A stretch of 64,000 nucleotides of DNA from Petrolisthes cinctipes (Eukaryota > Arthropoda > Malacostraca > Decapoda > Porcellanidae), in assembly GCA_033782935.1 (NCBI GenBank), contig JAWQEG010000259.1:224501-288500 (forward strand), read 5' to 3'. Shown piece after piece: positions 1 through 13,600 of the stretch (the stretch's first letter is position 1; each line of letters opens with the position of its first letter). The notes under the pieces were generated by a model that searched no databases, was not told the DNA's origin, and saw only the letters and a list, made by a program, of their open reading frames with translations. A program made the position numbers and the translations under genes.

Positions 1-110
1 CTGATGCCAGAGGATTTGTCGCTGAAAAAGCGCGTGAGGTTTAAAGGTTCCTCCCATTTGGTTTTACATGTCAAATATAAAAACCCTGGGAGTGAGGATT
101 AAAGATCCTA

Positions 111-350
111 CTAGGGGAATTTTTGTAATTTCTTTTCTTCTTCTTTATGTTCGATGGTGAACACTGGGTTGTCGTAGTGGTGGGACTTAGTGGTGGTGGT
201 GTCCTGGGAGTTGGTAGGGGCTCCAAAGTACTCCGTGATCTCCTCCAGTGTTTTACCCTTCGTCTCTGGCACCATCAGGATGCAGAAGATGCAGTTAACT
301 GCGCAGAAGCCAGCAAACATCCAGTACACACCGAAGGGTCCCATGACATC
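111..350 (-). CDS. Sugar transporter terminal exon (TM12 and C-terminus)
   Basis: The acceptor at 351-352 (..cacatccag) is followed by [20 protein letters not shown], the last membrane helix, then [19 protein letters not shown]. The cytosolic tail is hydrophilic and Thr/Lys/Glu-rich, ending KKLQKFP and TAG at 111-113. [11 protein letters not shown] is the terminal family signature. Confidence 0.95.
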   Translation of the reverse strand, partial: DVMGPFGVYWMFAGFCAVNCIFCILMVPETKGKTLEEITEYFGAPTNSQDTTTTKSHHYDNPVFTIEHKEEEKKLQKFP

Positions 351-3300
351 CTGGATGTGGGTTAGTTAGTTAGTTGGTTAGTTAGTTAAGGAAATTAATT
401 AGTAGATAGTTAAATCAGTAGCCTAGTAATGATGGATGGCATCTTGTGTGTTAATTAGCTAGTTAAGTTGATAATAATTGCAAGGATTGATGGCATCCTC
501 GGTGTTAGTTCGTTGATTCATTTGTTATTATTGTGAGAAAATAGGATGGAATTCATCTTGAGTAGGATTTAGTTTAAGAACTAGTGTTGGCTTAAGAGTG
601 GGCTAATCAGATTAGATAGGTAGTTAACTGATAGGTTTTTAATTAGTTAGAGATTTAGGCAATTAATTTACTAAGGTCGTTATTTACTTTTTTCTCTAGA
701 TAGTTTATTTAGAAGCAAGGTCGTATATTAGGAAAATGTGATAAATAGACTAATTGAGGAAGAAAGACCGCCTGCAAGACCCAGTATATATGATATGACG
801 AGGGAGAAAGTGATATAGAGGTAGGATAGCCAGCACGAAGGAAATAGAAGGAAAGGAGTGAGAGTTGAAGAATTTAAAAGGGAGTGGCTGGGGCCGATGG
901 ATACGACAATACCCTTAAAGTATTGCCCATATCACTGCAGGCAATATCCTTTCACCTGGGCTGTGTTGAATACTGAGGCGTGTAATATGAATTCCTCCGC
1001 CCACAAACTGGCCGAGGCTTGCCAGATGAAATAATTAGACATATTTTTTAAGGGTATACTAATAATTGGTTGTTGTATACCTTCTTTATGCCATAGAAAT
1101 ATTCAATACTATTTTAGAAACTTTTAAATACTTAACGATATGTAGGCATAAATAATGAAAGGAACGTAATGTCGATAAATTGGCTGTAAACATACGACGA
1201 CGACGACTCGCGTCTACTCTCTCACACTTCACATTTGCTTTATTTGATTTCGAGTCACAATCTGTCACTGCACATGTATATACAGGCATTTTGAAAAAAA
1301 TATAGTAAAGCAAGAACGCATACACTGGTTTAGTTTGAATTGAGTACTCACTCTGGCAGCAGTGATACCAGGTCTCTGTAGTTGCAGGTAATGAAACAAA
1401 TAATCTGTTAAATTATATTTAAGTACTAGCTTGGCATTTTACAAATAGTAAATCACTTGCTCAGTTGTTGTTGTAGTTCCCCAGACTGTCTGGCCGAGCA
1501 GTCCCGAGTCTGGTTGACCGAAGCCGCGCAGATGCTCGGACCCCCAAATGGGAGTCAGGGTTATAGTGAGATCTGTTTCTTCGAAGGCATCAGACGAGGG
1601 GACTTGCTCAGTAATACTAGCAAGTAATTTACCAGGTAAAATCGTGGTATGTAGCCTAATTTGAATATATAAATTGACTAAAAGCCTACATCAAACGTCA
1701 GCCAGGTACGTCTCGTATATGGCAAAACTGTGCAGCCTTTGTATTGTAAATTTCGGTAGTCCAATCAATCTCGGTCGGCAATTTCGGTGTAATGGAAATT
1801 TGGCTACCATTTTTTCAACATTTTATGCATATTAGTCAATGACATCGTTTCGTGACCTGCCCAAACATTCATTCGCTCGTTATGCATCAACTGGAATTTC
1901 AGTTCCAAGAAATGTGTAGTTTGAACACAAAATAAAATTATTCATGACCGGTTCGATGACTGTATGTATTTGGCTTTACTAATCTTTATAAACCACCTTA
2001 TTGCAGTAAGTCTCACTTCGGAATATAGTTTAATTAACTATCTATCGGAATATTAAAGAGGTAAATAGACTTCAATTGCTTATATTTACTACAAGCATTT
2101 TATATCGAAAGCACTGGGTTCTTGTCGATACCCGTGTACCCGAGGAATTAATTCATCATGCGAATCTCGCAACCTTTTGGTAGTTTGTGGACGGAGGAAT
2201 TCTGAAGATTCGTTCAAATTTTTTGATGTATTTATTTGATCCATCTCTACTATACTATATAGTGCTAATTAAGATAGCAGGTCTTTGTGGTCAAACTGGA
2301 ACGCTATTGTATATTGTTGTTCCAATCACTGGAAGAGGAAATACACCACTTGTCTTCCAAAGTAGTCTGTTTCCTTGCATAGTTAGGTGGAACCAGAGGT
2401 CCTCCAATTTGACTACAAAAACCTATCTTAAAAATGTAGGAAATGTACACGAACGGCAGTAAAATAAACAAGAAAACGGGAAATGTACAGTAGGAGGTGA
2501 CACATGTTCCGGTTTGTCTCTTATTATTATTCAACATAAAAATTATCAGCGTTACATGATATCTATAAATATAAATAATAATGATATGGAGCAGATGCAT
2601 TTCCTCCCGGTAGAAGAATAACAATTATTATAAACAATATATATACACTCGACCCTCGATTTAATGGACAAAAAGAGGGTTAAGCTTGTCCGTTAATGGA
2701 GAATGACCGTTACTGGAAAATCGAGGTGATCTCGGGAGAAAATCTAGGTGATCTCGGGAGAAAATTGAGGTGATCTAGGAGGAAAATTGAGGTGATCTAA
2801 GGGATAAATTGGAATTAATACTGTACTGTACATAAAAAATACAGTACAGTAATTCTAAATTAATGTTAGAAGTAAGGACAATGTCCATTGAGAGGTTGTT
2901 CACTCTAAAGGGGTTAGGCTTAAGTGTGAGGGTAGGGGGGGGGGGTGGTGGCTAACAGCAGACGTATTATTGTTTAGTTTTCATCAATAGTCCTTGATTT
3001 TTACTTGCACAGACACACGCATTTTCTGAGTTTACTGTACATACAAAATACAGTACAGTAATTCTAAACTCATGTTAGAGGTAAGGACAATTTCCATTGA
3101 GAGGTTGTTCATTCTAAAGGGGTTAGGCTTAAGTGTGAGGGTCGGGGGGGGGGGTGGCTAACAGCATACGTACGGTAATATTGTTCAGTTATCACCAATA
3201 GTCCTTGATTTCTTACTCGTACACTGCACACGCATTTCCTGAGTTTGTATTAAATAATTTTAAGACACACACACACACACACACACACGCACAGAGAGAG

Positions 3301-6300
3301 AGACTCACACACACACTCACACACAGACAGAGGGAGACACACACGCACACACAGACAGAATAATAATAAATTATTATTATTATGTCTGTGGTGTGTGTAT
3401 GTATATCGCTCTCACTATGTGTGTATCTGTGTGTTTCTCTCTTTTTTCTATGCTTATACTTATATTTTTTATTTTTGTATAAGTGATCGCTATAAATAAA
3501 TGTTTCAAATGTTTCAAATGTACCCCCCCAACGGGAACCGCCTTGACGTGGTGTGTGTGTGTGTGGGGGAAGGGGGGGGGGTTGCGTGTCTCTGAGACCT
3601 GGCGAGCTAGACTAGAGAGGGCTCCAGCCCCTGCTCTGCCCCGATTTCGGGGAGAGAGGGCTTCCCATGCTAGTAAGGTCGCCAGTGAGAGACCAGACTA
3701 AATGGTTCCCGTGCATTAGGCTGCCAGTACGGGCCAACAGCGCTGCCCTCCGGAGGGACTGCCCTCTAGGGGCCGTCCTATGTTGGATGGTTGGGTGTCT
3801 GGGCTGGGAGATGTTGGGGAAGGGGGTCTCAGCACCGTCTTGGGCAAACTTTCGAGCCATTGGGGCTGCTTTTAAAAATAAGTGGCCCCGTGGGGGAAGA
3901 GGTACCCCGCCCTCGTCGACCAGCGCTCGGTCCCCTCATCTGCTTGGTAGGTAGTAGCTCTTGGCTCCTGGGGCCGACAACATTAAATCAATGATATATG
4001 GATAAAGAAATGCCCCAATCGGTTCCTCGAGACATCACTCTCTGGTCGTGGTGGTATGCAGAAAGCTGCAGTTCGGGTATTGTGTCGACGAATCCTGTTA
4101 GCGATTTTGACACGTTAATGTTAACGAATGTACTTGCATCCCTTTCCTATGGTGCTATCCACTCCATTTTTAAGTGTTTTGGAGTAGTTCTTCGTATCCA
4201 AATCACATATGACAGTGATTGTAGGTCTAATCGGTGCTATATTACTTTCAATACAAATGCTGCTGCCAAAGCAGCATTTGAGGCAAAAGATTCACTGACT
4301 GTGGGGGATACTCACTGTAACGTCCACCAATGTAGTTGACAGTGAAAATGACTACTGCCCTAACATCTTTGATGACTCTGTAGAGCATGTCCCAAAGGAA
4401 CGTCGGGTTCCTACACCCTTATGGTTTGTGGCTTACTACAGGGAGGGACTTGGTTATCTTATCCATGCTTCCCGGTATCTGGAGAAAGAAATTGGATTAT
4501 TACCAACGGGCCACATAAAGAAATATGGTAAGAGCGTTTTAATCAGAGCCAAAGATCTTACACAGGCCATGATGCTCCTCAATCTCCCCTGTCCTTCTGA
4601 TAGCATGTTTGAATATATTAAACCACAACGAGCATTTAATTATAGCAAGGGGCGTATATATAATGAGGACCTGTATGAATTCTCAGAAGAGGACATTCTA
4701 ACTATGTGCCCAGACAGTGTCCAACGAGTAACAAAGATGAAAGGCAGTAAAAATATGTCCATCCTCAATTTCTATGGCTCGCATATCCCAGATCGCATTA
4801 ACATTAACCCCACCTCTTTCGAGGTGAAGCCTTTTGTTGAGCGTCCCCTACAGTGTTTCTGTTGTTATGAGTTTGGTCATGGGAGAAGGAACTGCAACAA
4901 CCGTTCCCGGTGTGGTAATTGTTCTGCTCTTGACTTACATCTTACTTCTGAGTGTCGGTCAGAGAGTTACTGCTTTTACTGCAGAGATGCTCACCCCTTG
5001 CGTTCTCGCCAATGTAAGATGTACAGTACCTTCTTGAGCAGGATATCCTCCACTTGGCTAATACCCAATTCATTAGCATAGGTTGTGCCAGACGGCAACA
5101 CAATTTCAGGCGACAGAAGGATGGTGGTGTGAAGACACACGCCTCCTCCCTTCGCCCTAAATCGGTTGCAGCACCCTCTCATGAGGCAGCTACTTTTTGC
5201 TCTAGTGAGAGCGTTTCTAAGGTTACACTACATAATAGCTTCTCTGTCTTGGAAACTGTATCAGAAACTCATTCTGGTGACCCTTCAACTGATGACAATT
5301 CTCAAACTTTAGCTAAAGGTGTCCATGTGGTAGAGGTTCACGCTGCCACACGCTCTCCAAAAAGGAAACTTAAGTCACCTAAACTGCCACAGAGATGCCT
5401 TCGTGGTTCCTCTGAGGCACTTGACTCCATAGATGTTCTTCCTTGCAAGGCAACCATCTCTGTGGACTCATCTATAGTTTCCTCTCAATTTCACCAGAAG
5501 CGTTCTCGTGGTTTTGATGAATCTCTTGATTCAACAGAAGTTCCTCCTCGCAAGCTTCATTCGGGATCATCAGAGGGGCGTGAAGTTAATGTAGATGCCA
5601 TGGATGTTGTGACTTCAAAAGATTCAGTTTCTCTTCCGCTTGAGCAGCGGAGTGATTCTACCACCTGTATTATGGATGTTGATGTATCTGCCTGTGTCAT
5701 TGATACCACTGATGGACAATACCAATGTAATTGTTTCAATTGTTTCATCTTCTTCTAACATATCAGATGCTTCAGGGACTCGTCTACAGGTCCCAATTAC
5801 TGCCCCAAGTACTACTCCTTGGGTTCGCTCTTCTTCTAGTGGCCCAGGATTAGACAAATCTTATCGTTTGAGTAAACCCTCAGATCGAGGTGGTAGTGGG
5901 AAGTACCTCCGTGAGGCTTCCCAAAAATCAGTACTAAAGTAAGACTGTTCAAGGTCCTTCAGTGGAATTGCCGTGGCTTGCGTGCTTCTTGGGAGGAACT
6001 GCGCGTTCTTCTCTCTAGCTTCTCTCCTGCATGTGTTTCTCTCCAAGAGACAATGCTTGGGGACTACATTCCTGTCAGTCCTCCAGCATACTCTGCATTT
6101 TATTCCAATTCATTTGAAGGGCAGGGTCACCATGGTGGCTCTGCCATCCTAGTTCGCCGAGATATTCCATGCACGGGCCTGGAGCTTGACACTCCGCTCC
6201 AGGCTGTTGCAGTTAAGGTTTTTATGGACTGCCCGTACACTGTGTGCAGTCTATACCTTCCTCCCAGTGTTACAGTTGAGAGGGGTGATCTCAACCATCT

Positions 6301-9300
6301 TCTACGGGACCTTCCTTCTCCCATTATTTTATTGGGGGATTTTAATGGTCGTCATCCTTTGTGGGGTGACAGTTCAGTCAACTCCAGGGGTGTTTTATTG
6401 GCTTCTTTTATTGAGGATGAGGGATTAGGGGTTTTAAATACGGGAGATGTGATACATTTTAATAGCCCAACTGAGACTTTTACCGCCATTGACATTTACC
6501 TTTGCTCACCCAGTGCTCTGTTGGATTTTACTTGGAGAGTGTTGCCTGATTTATATGGCAGTGACCCTATACTTTTAGAAGGTAACAGGTACGAACCACA
6601 GTCTCGTCTTCCTAGGTGGAAATTAGAGAAGGTTGACTGGCAGTTTTTTAAGAGAGCTAGCTTCTTCGGTCTCTTCTGTAGCCGATTTTGGTAGCTCTGA
6701 CGAGGCTGTAACATATTTAACTGATATGCTCTACTCTGCGGCTCTCAACTCTATCCCAAAAACTTCTGGCTACTTTCCCAAACGTCCTGTCCCTTGGTGG
6801 TCACCAGTCTCCACTACTGCTGTGCGGGAGAAGCGTGCTGCTTTCTCTCGCCTTTGTCACAATCGTGGGGACCCAACTCTTTTAGAGGACTTCTGAAGGG
6901 CAACGGCACGGGCTAGACGAGTTTTAAAAGAGGCATGACGTGCATCTTGGAAGGCCTATGTGTCTTCAATTAATACTAAAACTCCACTCACCCAAGGGAA
7001 CGAGAATGAAAGTTATAACCATATATTCACCCTGAGAGACCTGCATTCTGCTCTCTCTCTCTGCGGCGACACTTTTCCTGGGCCAGACAACATCCCATAT
7101 GCAATGTTGCGACACTTGGGTGAGGAGGCGATCTCATTTCTTTTAGCTTTATATAACAGAATCTGGCTGGAGGGTGTCTTCCCTTCTGGGTGGAGGGTTG
7201 CTACCATCCTTCTTTTCCTCAAGCCGGGCAAGGACTCTGGTGTTGCCCTCAATTACCGACCAATTGCCTTGACATCCTGTCTCTGTAAACTATTTGAGAA
7301 GATGGTGAATGTCAGACTGGTATACTTCTTGGAACGGGATAATTTTCTGTCTCCGTCCCAGTCTGGCTTTCGTAAATACCGTTCCACTACAGATGCTCTG
7401 GTCAGGTTGGAAGCTGCTGCATGTGAGGCCTTTGCACGACATCAACACCTTGTCTGTGTATTCTTTGATTTAGGGCAGTGGTTCTTAACCTTTTTCAATA
7501 TATGCACCCCTTTCAAATCAGCAGTCAGTTCTCGCACCCCTCTATTGCTGAAATAAAAAAAATAAAAAAATGCTAAAACTGAAATACGTGGTTTTAATAA
7601 GTACATTTGTAGCCATCACAATACATTCCATGAAAGTATTGTAATGGCTACACCGCTACAGTAATGATTTATGTTATATAAACCGACCATTTTAATACAT
7701 GTGAAGAAAGCAAAATCAGAAATGATTCACAACCAATCCTCCACCCTACTGTATATGTATCAATAAGAAAAAGTTATTAAAACAGGGAAACCATAAATCA
7801 CTCAAACAGAGGTCTGCGTGTTAATCGTGCGGGAGGGTGGTGACGATAACCTCCCTCCCACTGTGTCACCTACGTGTCCTCCATCCCTCTGTGTCACCTA
7901 TATGTGTCCTCCCTCCCTCGTCCCTCCGAATCACATACGTGTATCCTGTACTCGAGTCTGTTGCAACGTTTTCACTTCATTAGGAAATTAGGTGTAGGTT
8001 TTTCTCTAGCTCAAAACACTTCTGTAGCAAGAAGGTTATATTTTTTTGCAGAAAAAAATAACATGCGTATATAAAAATATAATTTGCTTTAATTATGCCT
8101 ATCCTCGCACCCCCTAGGAACCGGCCTCGCACCACCTAGGGGTGCGAGCACCCCTGGTTAAGAACCACTGATTTAGAGAAAGCTTATGACACTACATGGC
8201 AATATGGCATCTTGCAGCAACTCCATGTATATGGCCTGCGGGGTCGCCTTCCACGCTTTCTTAAGGGGTTTCTCAGTGGTCGCAGTTTTTCTGTGAGTGT
8301 TGGTACAACCCACTCAGCATCTGTTGCACAGGAGGAGGGCTTCCCCCTGGGAAGCGTCCTCAGTGTCACATTGTTTGCAGTAGCAATTAATGCCATTGCC
8401 TCATCCCTTCCGGACGGTATAGCCAACTCGATGTACGTTGACGACCTAGCAGTCTGGTTTGCTGCTTCCAATATGTCAGTGGCGGAGCGACACATGCAGC
8501 TTGCCCTTGACAGGGTGTCACGTTGGACTGGTTCTCATGGGTTTCGATTTTCTCCTTCCAAGACAGTCGCTATGCACTTCTGCTGCATCCGAGGTGTCCA
8601 CCCCGATCCGGACTTATTCATGTATGGTCATCAGATACGTTGTGTCGAGGAGACTCACTTTTTGACAAACGTTTGACTTGGGTTCCCCACTTACGTACAC
8701 TTAAGGTCTCTTGCCTCAAGGCTCTTAACCTATTGAGGGTCCTGGGCCATACGTCCTGGGGGGCCTATACCATGTTCTTATTAGGTCAAAACTCGACTAT
8801 GGGTGCGAGGTGTACTCTTCTGCCACTGATGCCCATCTCAGAGTTTTAGACCCTGTTCATCATGCTGGAGTACGTCTGGCGACCGGAGCCTACAGGTCGT
8901 CCCCAATCCCCAGCCTCCTGGTGGAAGCTAATGAGCCACCTCTTGATCTCCGTCGCCAGTCCTTGATGGTTCGTTGTTGGCATCGATTACATCGACTTCC
9001 TGACTCCCTTCCCTGCTTGGCGGTGTCATCTGATATCATGTCTCAGTACTACCTTTTACATTCTCGTACACCATGGCCCTTTGGCTTTGGCTTCCGGGTC
9101 AGGAAGGCTATGGAGGAGATGGGCATTGATGAATTCAAGATTTGTCCTGTGAGGGTCCCCAGGGTGGCTACATGGCTTCTTCCAGAAGTTTTCCCCTGCA
9201 CCTGCTTTACAGACAAGAAGGAATCTCTTCCCCCTCCAGTGGCTCTTACCCTCTTTTTAGAACATGCCTTCACTCACAGGGAGTCTCTCCCTGTGTACAC

Positions 9301-10641
9301 TGATGGGTCAAAGTCTGATGCTGGAGTTGGCTTTGGAGTTGTCTTTCATGACTTTTGCCGTGGCGACAGGCTCCCTTCTGTCATGTCAATTTTTACTGCT
9401 GAGCTCTCGGCCATTTTATATGCCCTCCAAGTGATTTTTACTTTCCCTCAGCCTTCGTTTACTATTTTTAGCGACTCCTGTAGTGCCTTGCAGGCCTTGT
9501 GCAATCTTAACTCTTCCCATCCCCTGGTGTTGGCCATTCTTGAGTGGCTTGTCCTCCTAGTTCGTCGTGGCCGCAAAGTCACTTTATGTTGGGTCCCAGC
9601 CCATGTGGGTGTTGATGGGAATGAGCGGGCTGACTCCCTGGCTAAGGCTGCAGTCTCCAATTCTCGGCCTCCTGCCAGGCGTCATCCTGTTCCTGCAGTG
9701 GACCTTCGACCCTACATAGATGCTACCGTTCGTTCCTGCTGGCAGGACAAATGGGACGTCATCGGGGCTAACAAGCTCCGCGACATCCACCAGTGCCTTG
9801 GTTTATGGAGCTACAGTGGCCTGTCCCACCGGTGGGAGACGGCTCTTGTCCGTCTCCGCATTGGCCACACATTATTGACTCATTGCTTTTTAATGGAGAG
9901 GGCCCACCCTCCCTACTGTGATGATTGTCTGGTCCCTTTGACAGTACGGCATCTTATTGTTGAGTGTCCCAGCCTTGGGGACCTTCGTCGTAGGCACCTC
10001 TCCGAGTACCGGGAGTGTGACGGTTCTTACAGTCTCTCCCAGGTGCTCGGGGAGGAGGCTCGTAGTGTTGGAGGGAACACCCTCTCCTATGTGGAGGAGG
10101 CTGGCCTTCTCCACAAAATATGATTTTATGATATTTATGGTTTTTAAATGGTTTGATTTTTTTTTTTTTATGTCGACAGGCTCTTTTAGTAATAATGTGC
10201 TTTTTAGTTTGTGTGTCATTTAATCATGGTGCCTATCCCTTTCGAGTGTTCATGTTTTATTAATTATGTAGATGACAATTTTACGTTGGGCGGTATATGA
10301 CCTTAGCTGTTGTGCCGCCAGATGCTTAGTTGCATCAAAAATCAATCAATCATTCAATCTCTCTTTCTGTATGTGTATATATCTCTCTCTTTCTCTCTGT
10401 GCGTGTCTCTGTGTGTGTGTGTGTGTCTCTCTCTCTCTCTCAAAAATATTTAATAAACTCAGAAAATGTGTATGCAGTGTATGAGTAACAACTCAAGGAC
10501 TATTGGTGAAAACTGAACAATATTACCGTACGTATGATGTTAACCCCCCCCCCCCACCCTCACACTTAAGCCTAACCCCTTTAGATTGAACCACCTCTCA
10601 ATGGACATTGTCCTTATTTCTATTATTATTATTATAAAAAA

Positions 10642-10675
<34 letters not shown>

Positions 10676-13600
10676 TTGATGATAACAACAATAATTGAAC
10701 AATACACTGCCACCTAGTACGGAAAAAATTGTCAATTACCGGAGTTTCTGTCCATTTTGTAACAATTGTCTGATAGCAAAAAGTGTCCGTTAAATCCGAA
10801 ATCAGTTTAATGGGGGTCAGTTAAATCGAGGGTCGAGTGTACTTCTCAATCTATACTTGGAGGTTTGTAGTGATTATGGACAAATAAAGACACATTAAGA
10901 ATTAAACTATTACCTCATTGGCATAATTGCTGCACAGTCGCTCAAAAACGTGATGACAAAGAAGACAGAATTTTCTCTTATTAGCTGTTAAAATTGTTTT
11001 CTCATAAAAATACGATGTATATCTTTTCTTAATGAGCAGTGATAGAAATAACAAAAATATGCCTTGACTTTCTTGAACTATTGTATTGTGACTGTATGAT
11101 AATTTACGGTACCTTTAGGGGCTGAAAGAGTAAGGTGACGAAGAAGGCGGTTCCCCAGTTGACCATGATGCCAACGGCCCCCGCTGCGTCCTTCACGTTG
11201 GAGGTAAATAGTTCTCCTGCAGCAAAGCAAGATATTATTAACATCCTTGAGTCATTCTATGTAATATCATAATATGTGGATTCTCTAGCTCCTGGATCAA
11301 ATCTTTCCTGGACAAAAGCAAGGTCTTGTATGGAGGACTTTCCGATCACCTCTTACACAGATAATTGCGGACCTGAATTTGGCACGACAAAAGCTGCTTT
11401 GCAGCAACGGGTCCAGGGTACGTTACGGTACGTATGTTTGTAGATATAAAAGTAGTTTTTAAAAGGGCAGCTAGATATGGTCGTAGGTATGTAAGTCTGT
11501 ATAGAAGTAGATAAGTAAGGAAATATACAAGCAGGTATATGAAATTATATAATTTGTAATGCAAAAATTAATACTAGAATAAATGCAGGTGCGTAAATCG
11601 ATTAAAAAAAAAAAAAACGTATAATGATTGTATGCAAGAATTGCCCTTTGTAATTAAATTTCTAAGTAAGTACTATATGTAGGTAGCAAAGTATAAATAA
11701 GTTTATTATGTAGGTAGGTATATAAATTTCTGTACTAGTATGGAGATTGGAGGATGGTACTGTACCTATAAGTACTGTATGTTTGTAAGGGAATTGGTTG
11801 GATTTGATAAATGCATAGATAAGACCCACCAATTCTGACCTGGTTATTCTTGGTCTCAAAAATTATTGTTGGCTGAGTATTCATCCGTCATAGGTCAAAT
11901 ATACAAAAAAGTAAAGTTCTCAAAAATATAATTTAATATTAAACTTATGACAATACCTCAATACTCACTCATACACCACAACCTCAAACATACACTCACT
12001 CATACAAGCACTCAAAATTATACAATACAAGAAAATATGGAGCCCACAACACAAGGCTGCACACAGCTCACACCACACAGTGGACAGGTGGTACACTGGG
12101 CCGCACTCCTAGAACTGAAGACAGCATACAGGGGTTTCAACATAGTAGTAAGACGGTACACAAGTGCAGAAACACTGCACCTAGGGCCGTATCACAGTAG
12201 ACACACAGCACCCAGGGCCGCAACACTGTAGACACACTGCACCCAGGGCCGCAACACTGTAGACACACTGCACCCAGGGCCGCAACACTGTAGACACACT
12301 GCACCCAGGGCCGCAACACTGTAGACACACTGCACCCAGGGCCGCAACACTGTAGACACACTGCACCCAGGGCCGCAACACTGTAGACACACTGCACCCA
12401 GGGCCGCAACACTGTAGACACACTGCACCCAGGGCCGCAACACTGTAGACACACTGCACCCAGGGCCGCAACACTGTAGACACACTGCACCCAGGGCCGC
12501 AACACTGTAGACACACTGCATCCAGGGCCGCAACACTGTAGACACACTGCACCCGGGGCCGCAACACTGTAGACACACTGCACCCAGGGCCGCAACACAG
12601 TAGACACACTGCACCTAGGTCTGTAACACAGTAGACACACTGCACCCAGGGCCGCAACACAGTAAACACTGCTAGTAGCCGCCTAGCAGCTCCTTTTCGT
12701 CCGCCCACCACAGGTTCCGTCACCATAACCAAAAACCCCACTGACAAAATTAAGAGCACCAATGACATTCTAGATAATATTAAAATACACTGCACAATAT
12801 ATATATATATACGCACTGGTAGTACAAAACTTATACACAGTATACATAGAAAGCCACCCAGCATACCACAAAAGATACTTACATCAAACTAGAAATATGG
12901 GGCGAGAAAAGGAGGTGAGAGGGTACACATACTCCAGCAGAGTCGGTGGAGCGAGTGATGTCTATGACTCTATATGAAATTTGGGCCCAACTATGACTTG
13001 GTTGAAGCCTCGAAAAACTCTCACTCAGTCCGACCCTTCCCTCCTTTCCTGTTTCACTAATCAACTTCTCGTTAACAAGTGTTAAATATACAAAACTACC
13101 AGTGTAGCTGAACCTATCCCTTACAATGTTAGTTACTTTTAACTAAGTATTGTATGTAGGTTGGCATACATGTACGAAAATAGGTATGGAAGTGTGTGGT
13201 TAATTGATTGATTGATGATGATGCCAACGCATCAAGCGGCGCAACAGCCAGGGTCATAAACCGCCGAACATAAAATTAAATTAATAATATTTTTAAAATA
13301 TGGTCATTTACATAAATTATAAAATATATAACATATATACCAGGCTCCACTTCCCCCAAAGGGAACAGCAGTGTGACTAAAATTATATATAATTAAAAAC
13401 TCATATTTTATTAAAATAACCGGATTTTTTTTCAGTTCTTTAATTACCTTTATTACAAGCCCCAACACTCTGGGGAACGTTGCCGCTAAAGACCATGAAG
13501 TTCTTTGATACATGGTGAGAAAATAATATGAATAAATATATGTTAACAATTGCAGTAATATAATGAAAGAGAACAGAACAAAGGCAAAATTGATAATAAT

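Larger units (their letters stand above)
3522..10356 (+). mobile_element. LINE-1x copy A, near full-length I-like non-LTR retrotransposon
   Basis: The element starts near AACGGGAACCGCCTTGACG, also the start of copies at 33440 and 60634. It carries a Gag-like region with zinc knuckles, an APE endonuclease, RT with YVDD and RNase H, and ends at a short AATCAATCAATC tail. This domain order (Gag/EN/RT/RNH) is known for the I-group of LINEs; clade placement is my inference. It is inactive: several frameshifts and a 695-bp MITE in RT. It is 6.8 kb long, 6.1 kb without the MITE. Confidence 0.88.
2646..10839. mobile_element. Foldback DNA transposon (pogo/Tc-like ends) split by LINE-1x
   Basis: The left end CACTCGACCCTCGATTTAA and the right end, its reverse complement TTAAATCGAGGGTCGAGTG, are each flanked by TA (2644-2645, 10840-10841), as in Tc1/mariner/pogo-type insertions. 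The inner flanks are also inverted: the block at 2820-3245 recurs in reverse at about 10444-10612. LINE-1x (about 3522-10356) therefore lies inside this foldback element. No transposase of its own was seen. Confidence 0.7.

Noticed and set aside
12179..12670. CRISPR-like array
   Set aside because: Units are contiguous tandem copies with no variable spacers, and the context is a eukaryotic intron.
12137..12864. Three long overlapping minus-strand open frames (up to 227 codons)
   Set aside because: They arise from the 31-bp minisatellite, which lacks stops in any minus frame; the peptides are the same periodic string in three registers.
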